Part shown: positions 54,250 through 64,000 of the stretch, piece by piece
Layout: each line of letters begins with the position of its first letter
Position numbering within the stretch: position 1 is the stretch's first letter
NCBI GenBank assembly: GCA_036925085.1
Contig: JAUPFP010000065.1
Coordinates: forward strand, 717,032-781,031
Direction of reading: 5' to 3'
Origin: Brachycybe producta
Lineage: Eukaryota > Arthropoda > Diplopoda > Playtdesmida > Andrognathidae
DNA length: 64,000 nucleotides
The notes under the pieces: generated by a model
What the model saw: the letters and a program-made list of their open reading frames with translations, nothing else
Told to the model about the DNA's origin: nothing
Databases searched by the model: none
Program-made: the position numbers and the translations under genes

Positions 54250-55697
54250 CCCAATGTGGGTCCTTCCATCACAACATGCCTTAATACTGTTCACTGATTC
54301 CTACATCGCTCCCCTTGTGCACTTTCTTGTAAACCATTCTTTCTTGTCATTGGCAGTCCGACTCTTGGTACATCATCTGCCCAATCTAGTTTTACTGATT
54401 GGGAGACGCATCGGAGTTACGGATCCAAATTCTCTGTCTGTGTACTTGCATTTCTGTTAGATTTGCGGTCATATTAGGCCGATAGTCTGAAATTGCAGCA
54501 ATCGGCTCTTCTGTAAGAGAGGTTTCCGAAGAGGTAGTTTCTTCTTCCTCCTCTTCTTATTCACCCTCCTCATTTTTGTCTTGTCCCTGTGTAAGCACAT
54601 CCCGTAGTTGTCGAATAGCATTTTTTTATCAATCCTAGGATTAACCAGACAGTTTATCATCAAATGTCCAGGCTTGTGGCAGTTTAAACGAGTTTCGGGT
54701 TCCTGACCTGTTCTCTTTTCCTGGAGCCCGCTCCAGTAGTGGCTTTTTCTGTTGTCCCTGCCCATCAGGCCTTCTTGTGTCATTCTTTCTCAATCGTGTC
54801 TGTGGTGGCTTGCCAGCTTGCTTCTGTCCAGATTGGGTTCCAGAAAATTTGGTAGCTCCCATCTTGTTCCATGTCTGTTGGTTTTTTGGTCATGACTTAA
54901 TGGTCATCTTCCCTGTCAGAACCAAGTCTTTCTTAATCCAAACGGCTCGTTTGCAAAATCCTTGAGGTCATCGGGGAATCCCTACAAGTTTCTGCCAATT
55001 CTGATCGCATGCCTCATTGCAGTTGCGAGATCTTTACACTGTTCATTGAATGTGGGTCAGCCTTGTCACATAGATCTAGGTGTTGCCAGGCAAACTTGGT
55101 GAATGTCTCATCATCTGTTTGTTTCATTCTCTCGAGCTCGTCGACATATCTTCGTCCATGGTCACTAGTGGCGAATTTATTGAGCATTCTTGCTCATCAT
55201 ACTCCCCAGGATAAGTTGGCTCGTTCCAACATCAATCAATTTAAAAATTTTAGTGCAAAGTTCTCAATAAAACTCGAGAAGTAGCTGCACTTTTCTGCAT
55301 CTGACCAGCGATAGACAATAGCCTTAGCTTCTAATCGCTACATTGTAGTCATGTAGATCTTCAGTTCCATCAAATTTCTTGAACCCCTGCATGGGGAGCC
55401 AGGATCTGCACTGTCATGCATTGGTAAAGGGGGTGCTGGACTCCATGCAGATCCTGGTCCATTACTAGCATATTTCAAAAAACCCAGTGTCTATAACCTC
55501 CCAGGTTGTCACATGAGGATCCCTCCCAGCATCCCTTGGTGACTGCCCTTTTCTACTATTGTTGTGGCTCTTAGAAGGCTTGCAGCAGGTTGTACAGGGG
55601 CATTTGAGATTATCCCCACAATTGGCCTGCATATCAGATCAAGCAGCATCAGTCTTTGCTCAGCGGGATAATGGGTGAGAAGTTGCTCAACTGCCAT
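54250..55697 (-). pseudogene. gag: Gag of remnant H
   Basis: Possible start at 55,697 (MAVEQLLTHYPAEQRLMLLD). The capsid-like part has YRWSDAEKCSYFSSFIENFA and FATSDHGRRYVDELERMKQT, DDETFTKFAWQHLDLCDKAD, which resemble the QRWTDESRCSFFTF block of elements A-F. The zinc knuckle is damaged (RLNCHKPGHLMINC; the first Cys is lost) near 54,650-54,690. Multiple stops. Confidence 0.65.
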
Positions 55698-55840
55698 GGC
55701 ACTCCCAGTCAGGACTCCCAGAGGAAAAAATAAATTGGAGCAGAATCACTAATCTTCCAGTTACTTGCCCCCTCTGGTCCTCCCTTCCATGTTCCTCAGT
55801 GGTGTTGCTGCTAAATTCCATAACTTGAGAGTTCTTGGGT

Positions 55841-55843
55841 ACA

Positions 55844-55894
<51 letters not shown>
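55841..55894. repeat. (AC)n microsatellite
   Basis: About 26 AC units with one interruption (ACACAAACAC) at the left end. Confidence 0.98.
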
Positions 55895-55896
<2 letters not shown>

Positions 55897-56585
55897 TTTT
55901 GCCCAGTTCAATCTTGGGTAGTCTTTGATGAACTACCCGACACCTCCACCACGTGCAAGCTAGCTCCTCCTCCGGGTCTAATGATGAAACTGTTTTGTTT
56001 AGGATCGTCTGCTGCTGTATCAGACGAATTTCTCGTTCCGATCTCTTTTTGACGAAGGACGAAGCCTAGACCGACCACCTGATGCACTTGCTATTGCCTC
56101 ACTTCTTAGGGGTAGACATCTTTTTTAGGGACTCAGCCCAAGAATTAAAAGAAACATCCATTTCCCTTGTAGGCATACAGGTAAATACAGGCTATTTTTT
56201 CTGGTGAGAAGTGCCTTTCACGAAACACTTCTCCACTTATTGTTAAACACATAATAAAAATGATAATTCCAGATTGGGCACTTGCATAGTGTCTCACAAC
56301 AAAATGTACAACAGGAACGTCCAAGAGTGTTTTGGTGTCCGGCTTTTAAATATGATTTCATTTTGAAATCATGTAACCATAGGCCACCAATAAGCTTTTG
56401 GGTTACAATTCAAATTCTAATGAGATGCAAATTGACAACAGAAACCCCTAACATTGAGCCTATGGGACCACCTGGGGTCAAAACCCATTTCATTTTGTAT
56501 AAACTCAATGTTAAAGTTACAACAGTAAATCATGACAATGCAGCTCTATGGAGGATCCAAAAAGGTCTTTTAAGCCTAACCATAC
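55895..56585. other. Spacer without recognisable gene
   Basis: No motif, splice pair or repeat that I can support. ATAC (56,582-56,585) abuts LTR E and would be its target duplication; the partner is outside the window. Confidence 0.4.
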
Positions 56586-57339
56586 TGTAACAACCCGACT
56601 GGGCCGTTACAATGCCCACGGTAAATCTCGCTAACTTACCGCCGTTGAACCTCCTTGAGACGAGACCCAAGCGCAGGCCAGCCCTCCTCTTGTACCCGGC
56701 CTTGTCCACGGGTAGCGCCGGACGGAGGTTCCCATGCCGCAAGTCCACGGACGAGTGGCCACCAAACAAGACGTAGAATCCACGGTAAATCCCCAATGGA
56801 TCTTACCGTGGATAAACCACGCGCGAAGCACCGGCCGACAAGACGATAGACATGCCGGACAGGACGGTGGCGGTGACGGTGAAAACCCACCGGAAACCCC
56901 CACCCTCCCAGCGGTAACTTCCCCGATACTTATTGTAGAAATATAGACACGGACACAGTGGTTAAGAGAGTGAAAATAACGATATAATTTATTCAATATA
57001 AATTATAAAACACTCACTAATTGAATAGATGAATCTCCTGGCTAATTCCATCCAGGAGGAGAGGTTATTAACCTCCACACATAAAGTAGACAAAGAGATG
57101 AATGGTGGCCATCTTGGCCACCTGATGATTGAAAAGCAACACAGCATAAGGGTGAACTTTCCACTGCCCAGATATAATGGCCGCCGCCATATATATCACC
57201 CCCAGACTGCTCCACCTGGGGGAAGACAGGAACCCTTGCTGGCCATTTTGTCGTCTGCCTGGCAACCAATTTACAAGTGCCTAGCAGACGACATGAGAAT
57301 TTAGTTCTGCTCCAAAAGGAGCAGAACTGGGTTGTCACA
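56586..57339 (-). repeat. 3' LTR of element E (type II, 754 bp)
   Basis: Minus strand: starts TGTGACAACCC and ends GCCCAGTCGGGTTGTTACA. A perfect 10-bp hairpin GTTCTGCTCC/GGAGCAGAAC with a TTTT loop lies next to the start. The purine-rich GAGAAGTTGAGAGGAT precedes it at 57,340-57,355. Confidence 0.92.
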
Positions 57340-57419
57340 ATCCTCTCAACTTCTCTGATCCGCCCCGGGATCAGGTCGGCCAAGCCAGCAAGGATTGCGC
57401 CCATGACCTCCACTCAGTT

Positions 57420-60357
57420 TCAGACTGATTTTTTTGGTGGTGGATTCATCGGAGCTACCATCCACTCCGACATCCACCGACGTATCCACCACGAACACAT
57501 CCGGGTGTTTCTCCACCCGAGACCGATATCGAAATCAGTCATCCTGAGTCTTGACACCTCCTGCTGTCGAAACTCTTCGACGGCAAGTGTGTCAAGCTGT
57601 GGACTTTGACGAAGAGTCCGACTTGTCAGAAGGTCTACGAGGGCGGCCGCGGGATCGGACACGCTACCTCGTAGAGAGTGAGTTATAAATTCCCCCACCA
57701 TTCCTTCCAAGTCGCAGCCAAGGAGACGCTGGACGTATGGGGCCGCGAGCTGGGCTACACGTACTAGTCCAGCTCCTGTCTCCACCACGTCTAAAACAGC
57801 AAAGCATCTCCTTACCGGGTTGACGACCAGCAACACCAGATAGTCCGTACTGCCAAATGCCAGCACATATTGCATGGCAAATGACGGCAACAATGGCGTC
57901 CACGGAACTGGGAGTGGCTCCCCCAGGCGATAATATTCGTGGAATTGGTACCCCTCCATTCCCGGCTGGTCCTGCCACAGACCAAGCCGGTTATTCAGAA
58001 AGACCTCTCCTTCTGAATACGGAGGCTCCGCACCAAAGTGTCGACCCTCGCCCTCGGGCTCGGGAGACTTGGCTCTTTCTTCCGGTCTTAGGGCCACAAA
58101 GACCCCATCATCGGGACCCGGAAAAAAGGGTGTCCTTCCTACGGAAGGCACGGGACCACGTTTGGCGGGAACGTCATTTTTCCTCGCCGGGCTGCCCCCA
58201 CTGCTAGGTAACAGTGAGCTGACCCGGTGGAGAGTTCCCACCGACCGAACTAATAAGTTCGGTACCACCACCATCTTCGGGGAGGATGAAGGTATACCGA
58301 GAACAACGTCTCGCATTGACCTATCATCCATCTGCGCCGTCTTACTCTGACGGGTATGGTGCGGTTGGCTCCCGGCCGACACGGTCGCACCGTGTTGGGA
58401 CTCCTCCTCCTCTGTTCCAATACTTCCACCACCACCAGTCCCCTGGGACCCACAGGTGGAAGCTTTCGGACCTCCCTTCTTCTCATGATGGGCCTTCTTG
58501 CCCTTCTTTTTCTTCTTCTTTTTTTTTTCTTCTCATGAGAAGAAGGTTGACCGGGTTGGGAGCTAGACGCACCGAAGCTCACAGACTTACCGGGCTGGTC
58601 AGTCTTAGGAGAGTGGTTAGCCCCCTTCGATTGACCGGACTTACTAGTCGCAGACTTTCCAGCCGAAGCTGTACTAGTCTTTGAACTAGCTCCCGTAGCC
58701 GAACCGAAGGTCGAGGACGTTCGTGTCGCCACGAAGCGTCCTTTTCTATCCCGGGGAAGATTTCTCTTTTCCGGGGCAAGGGTCGGCTGACCCTTGCCAC
58801 CAACAGGTTTAACTGCCGCACCCTGGTGAGGTGCCTTGGCAGCTTGTACCACCCCCCTTTGGGCAAAACGCTGTTGGCCAGCGGCCGTGGTGGCACTCGG
58901 AATAGAAGTGGCACCAACTCCGACAGGAGGTTCCCCTGTACTGAGCTGATCCCGGCATCAGCTTCCCGAAGGGGCGGTAACTGAGAGGCCTGGAGCTCAA
59001 ACTCTCGTCGGCGTGCAGCCTTCTTGTCCCGCAGGACAAGGGCAGCACATCTGGCCGCTTGTGCCTGGTGGTACCGCAAGTGGTCCTCCTGGCTCCACTT
59101 TCCTTTGGGAAAGCCGGCCGGACCTCCACGAGAGGTCTTAGCCTTCTTTCCCACCGGATTACTGGACAAAGGTGGGGTGAAGGGGCGGGGACATTTCTGT
59201 CCCTGACCACCACCACCACTGGCATGAGTGTTCTTCCTCGGAGCGGGAGGAGAAGGCTGATTGGCCTTCTTTTCCGCTCTTTGCTCTCTCTTGGGAGTTG
59301 CAGACTGCCAGCCTGAACAGCCAGCCTCCGCTTCGGTTGGTCCCGAAACCAGAGGCTGACCAACAGGCCAGGCAGCACCAGCAGCTCCCTCAGGATGAGC
59401 CGGTGACACAGGGAGAAGACCCACCGCCGGAATAAACTTCACCAAGGTAGTCTTCGTCCTCTCCAACTGTGCCTCCCTCTTTGCCAGGGCTTTCATCCTG
59501 GTAGTGTACCGAGCAGCTCCGGACTTCTTTTTGGATTTAGACTTGTCCGATCTGAACTGCTGGGTAGGGTACTCCCCAACAAAGTAGCGTTTCCCATCCG
59601 ACGCCAGGAAACCACCTGATGCCGTCTGTTACTCTGCGGTTTCGTCCTGCCTTTTCAGGCAGGTCGCTTCCGTCTCCCCAACAGGGTCGACCGAAATTGG
59701 ACTGCCCTTCCGGGCTAGAGTACTCTTTTGGAATCCAGTCACGGACCGTTTACCCAGAGAGCCGGATCCTCTCTCTTCAGACTCCGAAGAGTCCTCTGAA
59801 GAGAGGATCCGTTGGCCTCGCCACCGCCTGGAGAAGGGCACCACATCATCTTCCGTGGTGTCCATCTCCGCCTCTGTGTCTATGACCAGGGTTCCTCCCA
59901 AGGAGGCATCCCTGCTTCCCTCAGCCAGGCTAGCCAATTCTAGCCGGCTTTGGTCCGCCGGAGGATCACACTTCGCCAAGGAGGTAGCCGCCAAACCGGT
60001 GGCCACCTCTTCGATGGGCGTGCTGGCCCGCACCGGCTCACCAACCGCCGGGATCTCCATGGCTCCCAACTTAATGTTCGCCCTCGGAGAACCCACGGTG
60101 GGAGGCGGTGTCAACCGTCTTCAAACAGACCCATAATACAGAGGGGTCCAAGGGAACGGCTGGGTCACCACAGCGTCCTCAACCAATAGCAGACCCAATG
60201 GTCCGCCGTCGGCCAAGTCGGCTATGGCCTGACCCAAAGAATCCTGGGAGCAAGCGGCATCTGACTCCAACAGCTCCGCATCACCTGGATGCAACGAGCT
60301 GAGGGAGGAGGAACCGCTGCCACCCCCGCCAGTTTCTTCCTTCTCCACCGTGGCTAC
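57420..60357 (-). pseudogene. ORF3 of element E
   Basis: The best C-terminal domain of the family is open for 320 residues (58,382-57,420): MRDVVLGIPSSSPKMVV, FLNNRLGLWQDQPGMEGYQ, LGEPLPVPWTPLLPSFAMQY, AVLDVVETGAGLVRVAQLA, LLGCDLEGMVGEFITHSLRG, AALVDLLTSRTL and GLGWRNTRMCSWWIRRW. Upstream: Lys-rich linker (HEKKKKRRRKRR), a RRREFELQASQLPPLREA block, ALAKREAQLERTKTTLVKFI, IDTEAEMDTTEDDV and, directly after the acceptor, VATVEKEETGGGG then SSLHPGDAELLES. Frameshifts occur near 58,360, 58,830 and 59,630. Function unknown. Confidence 0.8.
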
Positions 60358-61083
60358 CTGAAAAAAAACAAAAAACACGGTAAGAATTTGATCTATTGCG
60401 GTAGGAAACATTTTCCACGGTCCAAAACCACGAAAAAATGTTTTCCGGCCGGGCAGGCACCGTGGTACATGGCCAAAGCTGTCCCCAACGGTAATCGCAC
60501 GGTCGGAACCGGCCAAAAACGTTTTGGTCGGTCCAAAACCCGTAATTTCACGTTCGGTACCTTGGGCGGTGATTTCCACGGTACACCACCGTAGGAAATC
60601 CCGTTTCCACCGTGCATATCCCGTGACCCACGGTAAAAACCGTTCTTCACGGGATCCGCACGGTCGAAATCGGCCAAACAAGTGTTTGGACCGTCCAAAC
60701 CGGGCACCGACAATTCAGGTTCCTTGGGGAGTGGTTTGCACAGACCACTACTGTGAAAAACCACTTTCCGTCCGTTAGATCACCGTGGTTTACGGTCGAA
60801 ACCATTCTCCACGGTGGTTTCACGGACAGAACCGTGTAAAAACACCTTTTCAAAGTCCAAACTTTGTAGAACTTGGACTCCACCCAAGTCCCACAGCGTT
60901 CGGGCGGCAAAACACCGTGTTTTTCATGGCCCCATCAGCGGTAGCATCACCGTCAATATTATTACGGTGATGCCTCCACCAAAACCACGTGTTCAAGAGG
61001 TCAATGACCGCTTGACACACCCAAAAGCAATAAAAGAATACTGCCACAGGGCAGGAAAAGGAAATTCCCCTCTGGGGACGTAC
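60358..61083 (-). other. Putative intron with repeat array in element E (726 bp)
   Basis: Minus strand: donor AAA|GTACGTCCC at 61,083 on a codon boundary, branch-site-like TTCTTAC, a run of T residues and CAG at 60,358. Joining the two sides keeps the reading frame (..DATRKK to VATVEKEE..). The interior has many ACGGT/ACCGT words and also codes GISFSCPVAVFFYCFWVCQA right after the donor. Confidence 0.6.
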
Positions 61084-61862
61084 TTTTTTTCTTGTAGCAT
61101 CCATTTGGCCTGAGTCTTTGCCGTTTCTTCGGTGTAAATTTCGTTTTTTCTTATAATTAACGGCAAACGACCGTCTAAGTTTTAATTTAAAAACAAGATG
61201 GCGCCTAGCCGCTAATTTCACCGGAGAGACGGCTAACAGCGGCGGCTTGGCGGCTAAAACAACATTAGCCGCCTCCATTGCTGTTACCATAGAGATTCTA
61301 CCGTCGTCTGCCTTTCTAGGGCCAGATACACGGCATGAATCTTTATGGAAAGACTCAGGAGAGAGATCTTGAGGAATAATAACTCCTGCAGACTCCTCTT
61401 TGAATTTGCAGTTGGGAATTGTGGATTTCTCCACCCAGTATCTCCTGGACAACCGCCATCTGTAAATGACAGACAAACGGCACCCAGTCCAGGGGTCACT
61501 GCGTTCCCAATCGTTATTTCCCCAATTCAGGTCATCATCCCATACTAGGGAATGACCTGCTCTCTCCCACCAGGACAGAGACTTCCAAAGTCCCTGCACC
61601 AACCTGGTGCCTATGGGAGCTTCAGAGGAAGCTTGCAAAACCTCAAAAGCCCTGGGTTTCCTCGGACGGAGGTAATACCGGACCGAGGTGCTTCCTCAGC
61701 CTCAGAGTCAGTTGACTCCACCACCAAGCTAGGCTGGCCAGAAGGTCCTGGAGAGACATCATCCCTCCTCTCACTTCCAGCTGACCCAGACTCAGTATCA
61801 CTGGACCCTTCAGAGTTCGATGAGGTTTCAGAGCCACCTAGGCCATCTTCCTCACGAACCCC
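61084..61862 (-). CDS. Pol C-terminal extension of element E
   Basis: Open from 61,638 (MQASSEAPIGTRLVQGLWKS): SWWERAGHSLVWDDD, KADDGRISMVTAMEAANVVL and LAARRHLVFKLKLRR, then MDATRKK at the donor. It continues an integrase tail with Ser/Glu-rich sequence (GSETSSNSEGSSDTESGSAG). Shared with A and B; no known domain. Confidence 0.55.
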
Positions 61863-63177
61863 CATGTGAGAACGTACGGCTTCAAGTTATCAATGTGAAA
61901 CCGGTCCCGCACCTTCCGACCATACCCATCTACAAATTCTATTTCATAGACCAGGTTGGAAACCTGCCGGACCACCGTACCCAGTTCAGCCTTGTAAGCG
62001 AAATTCCACTTCTTGGCTTGACCGAGCTTCCCAGCCATATCCCTTATCCAAACTTTATTACCAGGCTAGTACCGGGGTGGCTCCACCCGGCCGGCGTCAT
62101 ACCGACTCTTTTGTCTGGCTTAAGCGGCAGCCAAATTTTGACGAGCACGCTCCTCCACGGCTTGCTGGTCGGGCAAGTCGCGGACCGGACCGTTAGGAAG
62201 GAGATTGTCAATCCCCAACCTAGGCTTACGACCAAACAACAATTGGTACGGAGACACTTCCGTGCTCTCCTGCACCGCAGTGTGTAGGCCCACACGGCGG
62301 GCCGCAATTTCTCCCACCAATCACGTTGGTCCTTGAGGGGATCAAGGTAATGCTTGATGGTTTCCATCACGGTCTTGTTCGTACGCTCCGTAAGCCCATT
62401 AGCTTGCGGATGGTACGCCATCGTGAAGTGCTGCGCTATATTATAGCGCTCCCGGAACTTTCGCAAAATATTGCTACAGAACTGGGATCCACGATCCGAG
62501 ATGAGAGTAGTCGGTGTGCCATACACCGACAGGATCTCATCCTTCAGGAACTTGACAACACAAGCGGCCGTAGTCCTTCGTACTGCCTTTGCCGTGCCGT
62601 ACCAGGTGAAGTAATCCACCATGATCAGTACATAGGTGACTCCACCCACGGACGTGGGAAAAGGCCCAACGAAGTCTATTCCCCAGGCATGAACCGCATA
62701 CTCAGGAACTATGGGTTGCAAGAATCCTTGAGCTCTTGCGAACTGTCGTACTCTCTGACACACTAAGCATGACTTAACATACTCCACCGTGTCACGTTAC
62801 ATATCCAACCAGTAGAAACGAGTACGTAACCATTGGTAAGTCTTGTACACTCCGAAGTGACCAGCTTCGGAGCTATCGTGCAACTTCCGCAAGCAGAAGG
62901 CTTGACACGACCTCGGCACAACCAACACAGTTCTTGTACGATCCTGAATGGATTTGATGGCATACAACAACTTGTCTGCTATCACGAACTTGAACCTTAA
63001 GTTCGAGTCGGGTTCGGTGGAGAGCTCAAGCTTCACCTTCGAGCACCAACTGTCGTTGGCCTGCTCCATTACCCAATCCAACTCAGACCGGATCTGGTAA
63101 ATCACCTCACCCACGTCGGCTTCGACGTGTTCAGGCAAAGAAGGATCAACAACTTCATTCACAGGATACCGACTCAA
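61863..63177 (-). pseudogene. pol: Integrase of element E
   Basis: HHCC finger: KLHD and AGHFGVYKTYQWL, then SCLVCQ. The catalytic triad is complete: WGIDFVGPF (near 62,680), LISDRGSQF (near 62,495) and QANGLTERTNK (near 62,385). The C-terminal part GQAKKWNFAYKAELGTVV and DRFHIDNLKPY follows. A stop separates the two halves of the finger near 62,800, and a frameshift lies near 62,300. Confidence 0.9.
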
Positions 63178-64000
63178 ACAGTCAGTTTCCCCTTCTTGAA
63201 CTGAATCTTATACCAGTACTCCTGCAACTGCATTTGCCAACGCCCCAACCTGCCTTGCAGGTTTTTGGCAGTCTGCAAATGACAGAGCGCATGGTGATCT
63301 GTTACGATCACAAAGCCCCGGTTAAAAATGTACGGTCGAAATTTACCCACGGCAAACATGATCGCCAAGCATTCCTGCTCGGTGACACTATGCCGTGTTT
63401 CCGGTCCCTTCATGAGACGGCTAGCGTAGGCCAGAACCCGAGGAGCCTTGTCCTCAGGTAGCTTCTGGTATACTACGACACCTAGACCGTAGCCGCTAGC
63501 ATCGGTGTGAATTAACACCTCACCACATGGATCATACATGGTGAGCACCGGTGCTTCGGTTAAAAATGCCTTTAACCACTCAAACACTAGACCACACTGC
63601 TCCGACCAGTCAAAGAACGCATCCTTCCTGGTCAAATCATGCAGTGGCCTTGCGATCTTGGCGAAGTCCTTAATGAACCTACGGTAGTAGCCGGCCAGTC
63701 CAAGAAAACTTCGGACGGCGGTCACCGTTGTAGGGACATTGAACTCTTCGACTGCACTCACGAGTCCCGGGTCAGGAGCAACTCCCTCGGCACTCACAAT
63801 GTGACCGAGATACTTGACTTTGTCAAAACCGAAGAAACATTTTTTCGGCTGGCGTTTCAGCTCCGCCAATCGTAGCAGCCTCAGGACAGTACTCAAGCGT
63901 TCGAGAAACTGCTCAAAGGTGCTCCCGAAGACGATAATATCGTCTAGGTACACCAAGCAGCTCTCCCACTTGTGTCCCGCCACCAAGAGGTGGCAGTAGC
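63178..64000 (-). pseudogene. pol: RT C-terminal part and RNase H of element E
   Basis: YLDDIIVFG with YLDD at 63,939-63,950, then QPKKCFFGFDKVKYLGHIVS and FLGLAGYYRRFIKDF. RNase H is complete: HTDASGYGLGVVV (near 63,500), SVTEQECLAIMFAVGKF and DHHALCHLQTAKNLQG (near 63,270). Open for 270 residues, 63,986-63,174, ending at a TGA before MSRYPVNEVV. It continues past the right edge. Confidence 0.93.

Larger units (their letters stand above)
56586..64000 (-). mobile_element. Element E: 3' two-thirds of a gypsy-family element, continues past the window
   Basis: Minus strand, running from RT (64,000) through RNase H, integrase, Pol extension, putative intron and ORF3 to the 3' type II LTR. Gag, protease and the 5' LTR lie beyond the right edge. 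It has fewer large lesions than A and retains the complete RNase H that B lost. Confidence 0.9.

Noticed and set aside
55687..56052. Frames rich in Val/Cys or Thr/His near 55,841
   Set aside because: Translations of the (AC)n microsatellite.

Overview
This window is repeat-dominated eukaryotic nuclear DNA, most likely arthropod (possibly crustacean). About 70% of it is large Ty3/Gypsy-type LTR retrotransposons, intact, nested, truncated or reduced to solo LTRs. The only host gene I can support is the first coding exon of a WDR82 orthologue on the minus strand (22,800-22,960). Its residues are closest in style to arthropod WDR82, and it is followed by a good GTAAGT donor. If the assembly is contiguous, everything to the left (1-22,799) is intron 1 of that gene or lies beyond it.

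Layout. 681-13,843: complete minus-strand element A, flanked by CAAT target duplications. It carries two younger solo LTRs (1,753-2,548 and 4,785-5,492). 14,346-16,198: 3' end of a plus-strand relative (C). 16,210-19,990: minus-strand remnant of another gypsy lineage (G) with a minisatellite. 20,765-22,405: foldback repeat containing a solo LTR. 22,426-22,629: foldback MITE with an 8-bp target duplication. 22,800-22,960: WDR82 exon 1. 23,525-24,850: RTE-type LINE. 24,871-30,500: AT-rich repeats, a MITE with 9-bp target duplication, and TATA-bearing LTR-like repeats. 30,505-41,536: plus-strand element B, lacking its 5' LTR. 43,284-49,755: plus-strand element D, which has lost all of pol. 49,756-52,793: minus-strand 5' half of element F. 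52,930-55,697: minus-strand gag-protease remnant H. 56,586-64,000: minus-strand element E, running off the window.

Elements A-F form one unusual family. Their order is LTR, tRNA-Ala-like primer site, a leader carrying regularly spaced hairpins (about 70-bp period), Gag with one zinc knuckle, protease, RT, RNase H and integrase. Pol then runs into an extension ending in a hydrophobic segment. After it comes a second repeat array with splice-like boundaries, and then a long third ORF encoding a basic nuclear-looking protein with a conserved C-terminal domain I do not recognise. Two LTR types (TGTGGCAACC... and TGTGACRACCC...) share this internal layout. All of them begin with a hairpin whose stem changes in a compensatory way between copies.

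The most interesting system here is this gypsy family: its third ORF, the two hairpin arrays, the predicted intron and the covarying U3 hairpins. Every copy in the window is damaged by frameshifts, stops or deletions, so all statements about function are inferences from the surviving copies taken together.
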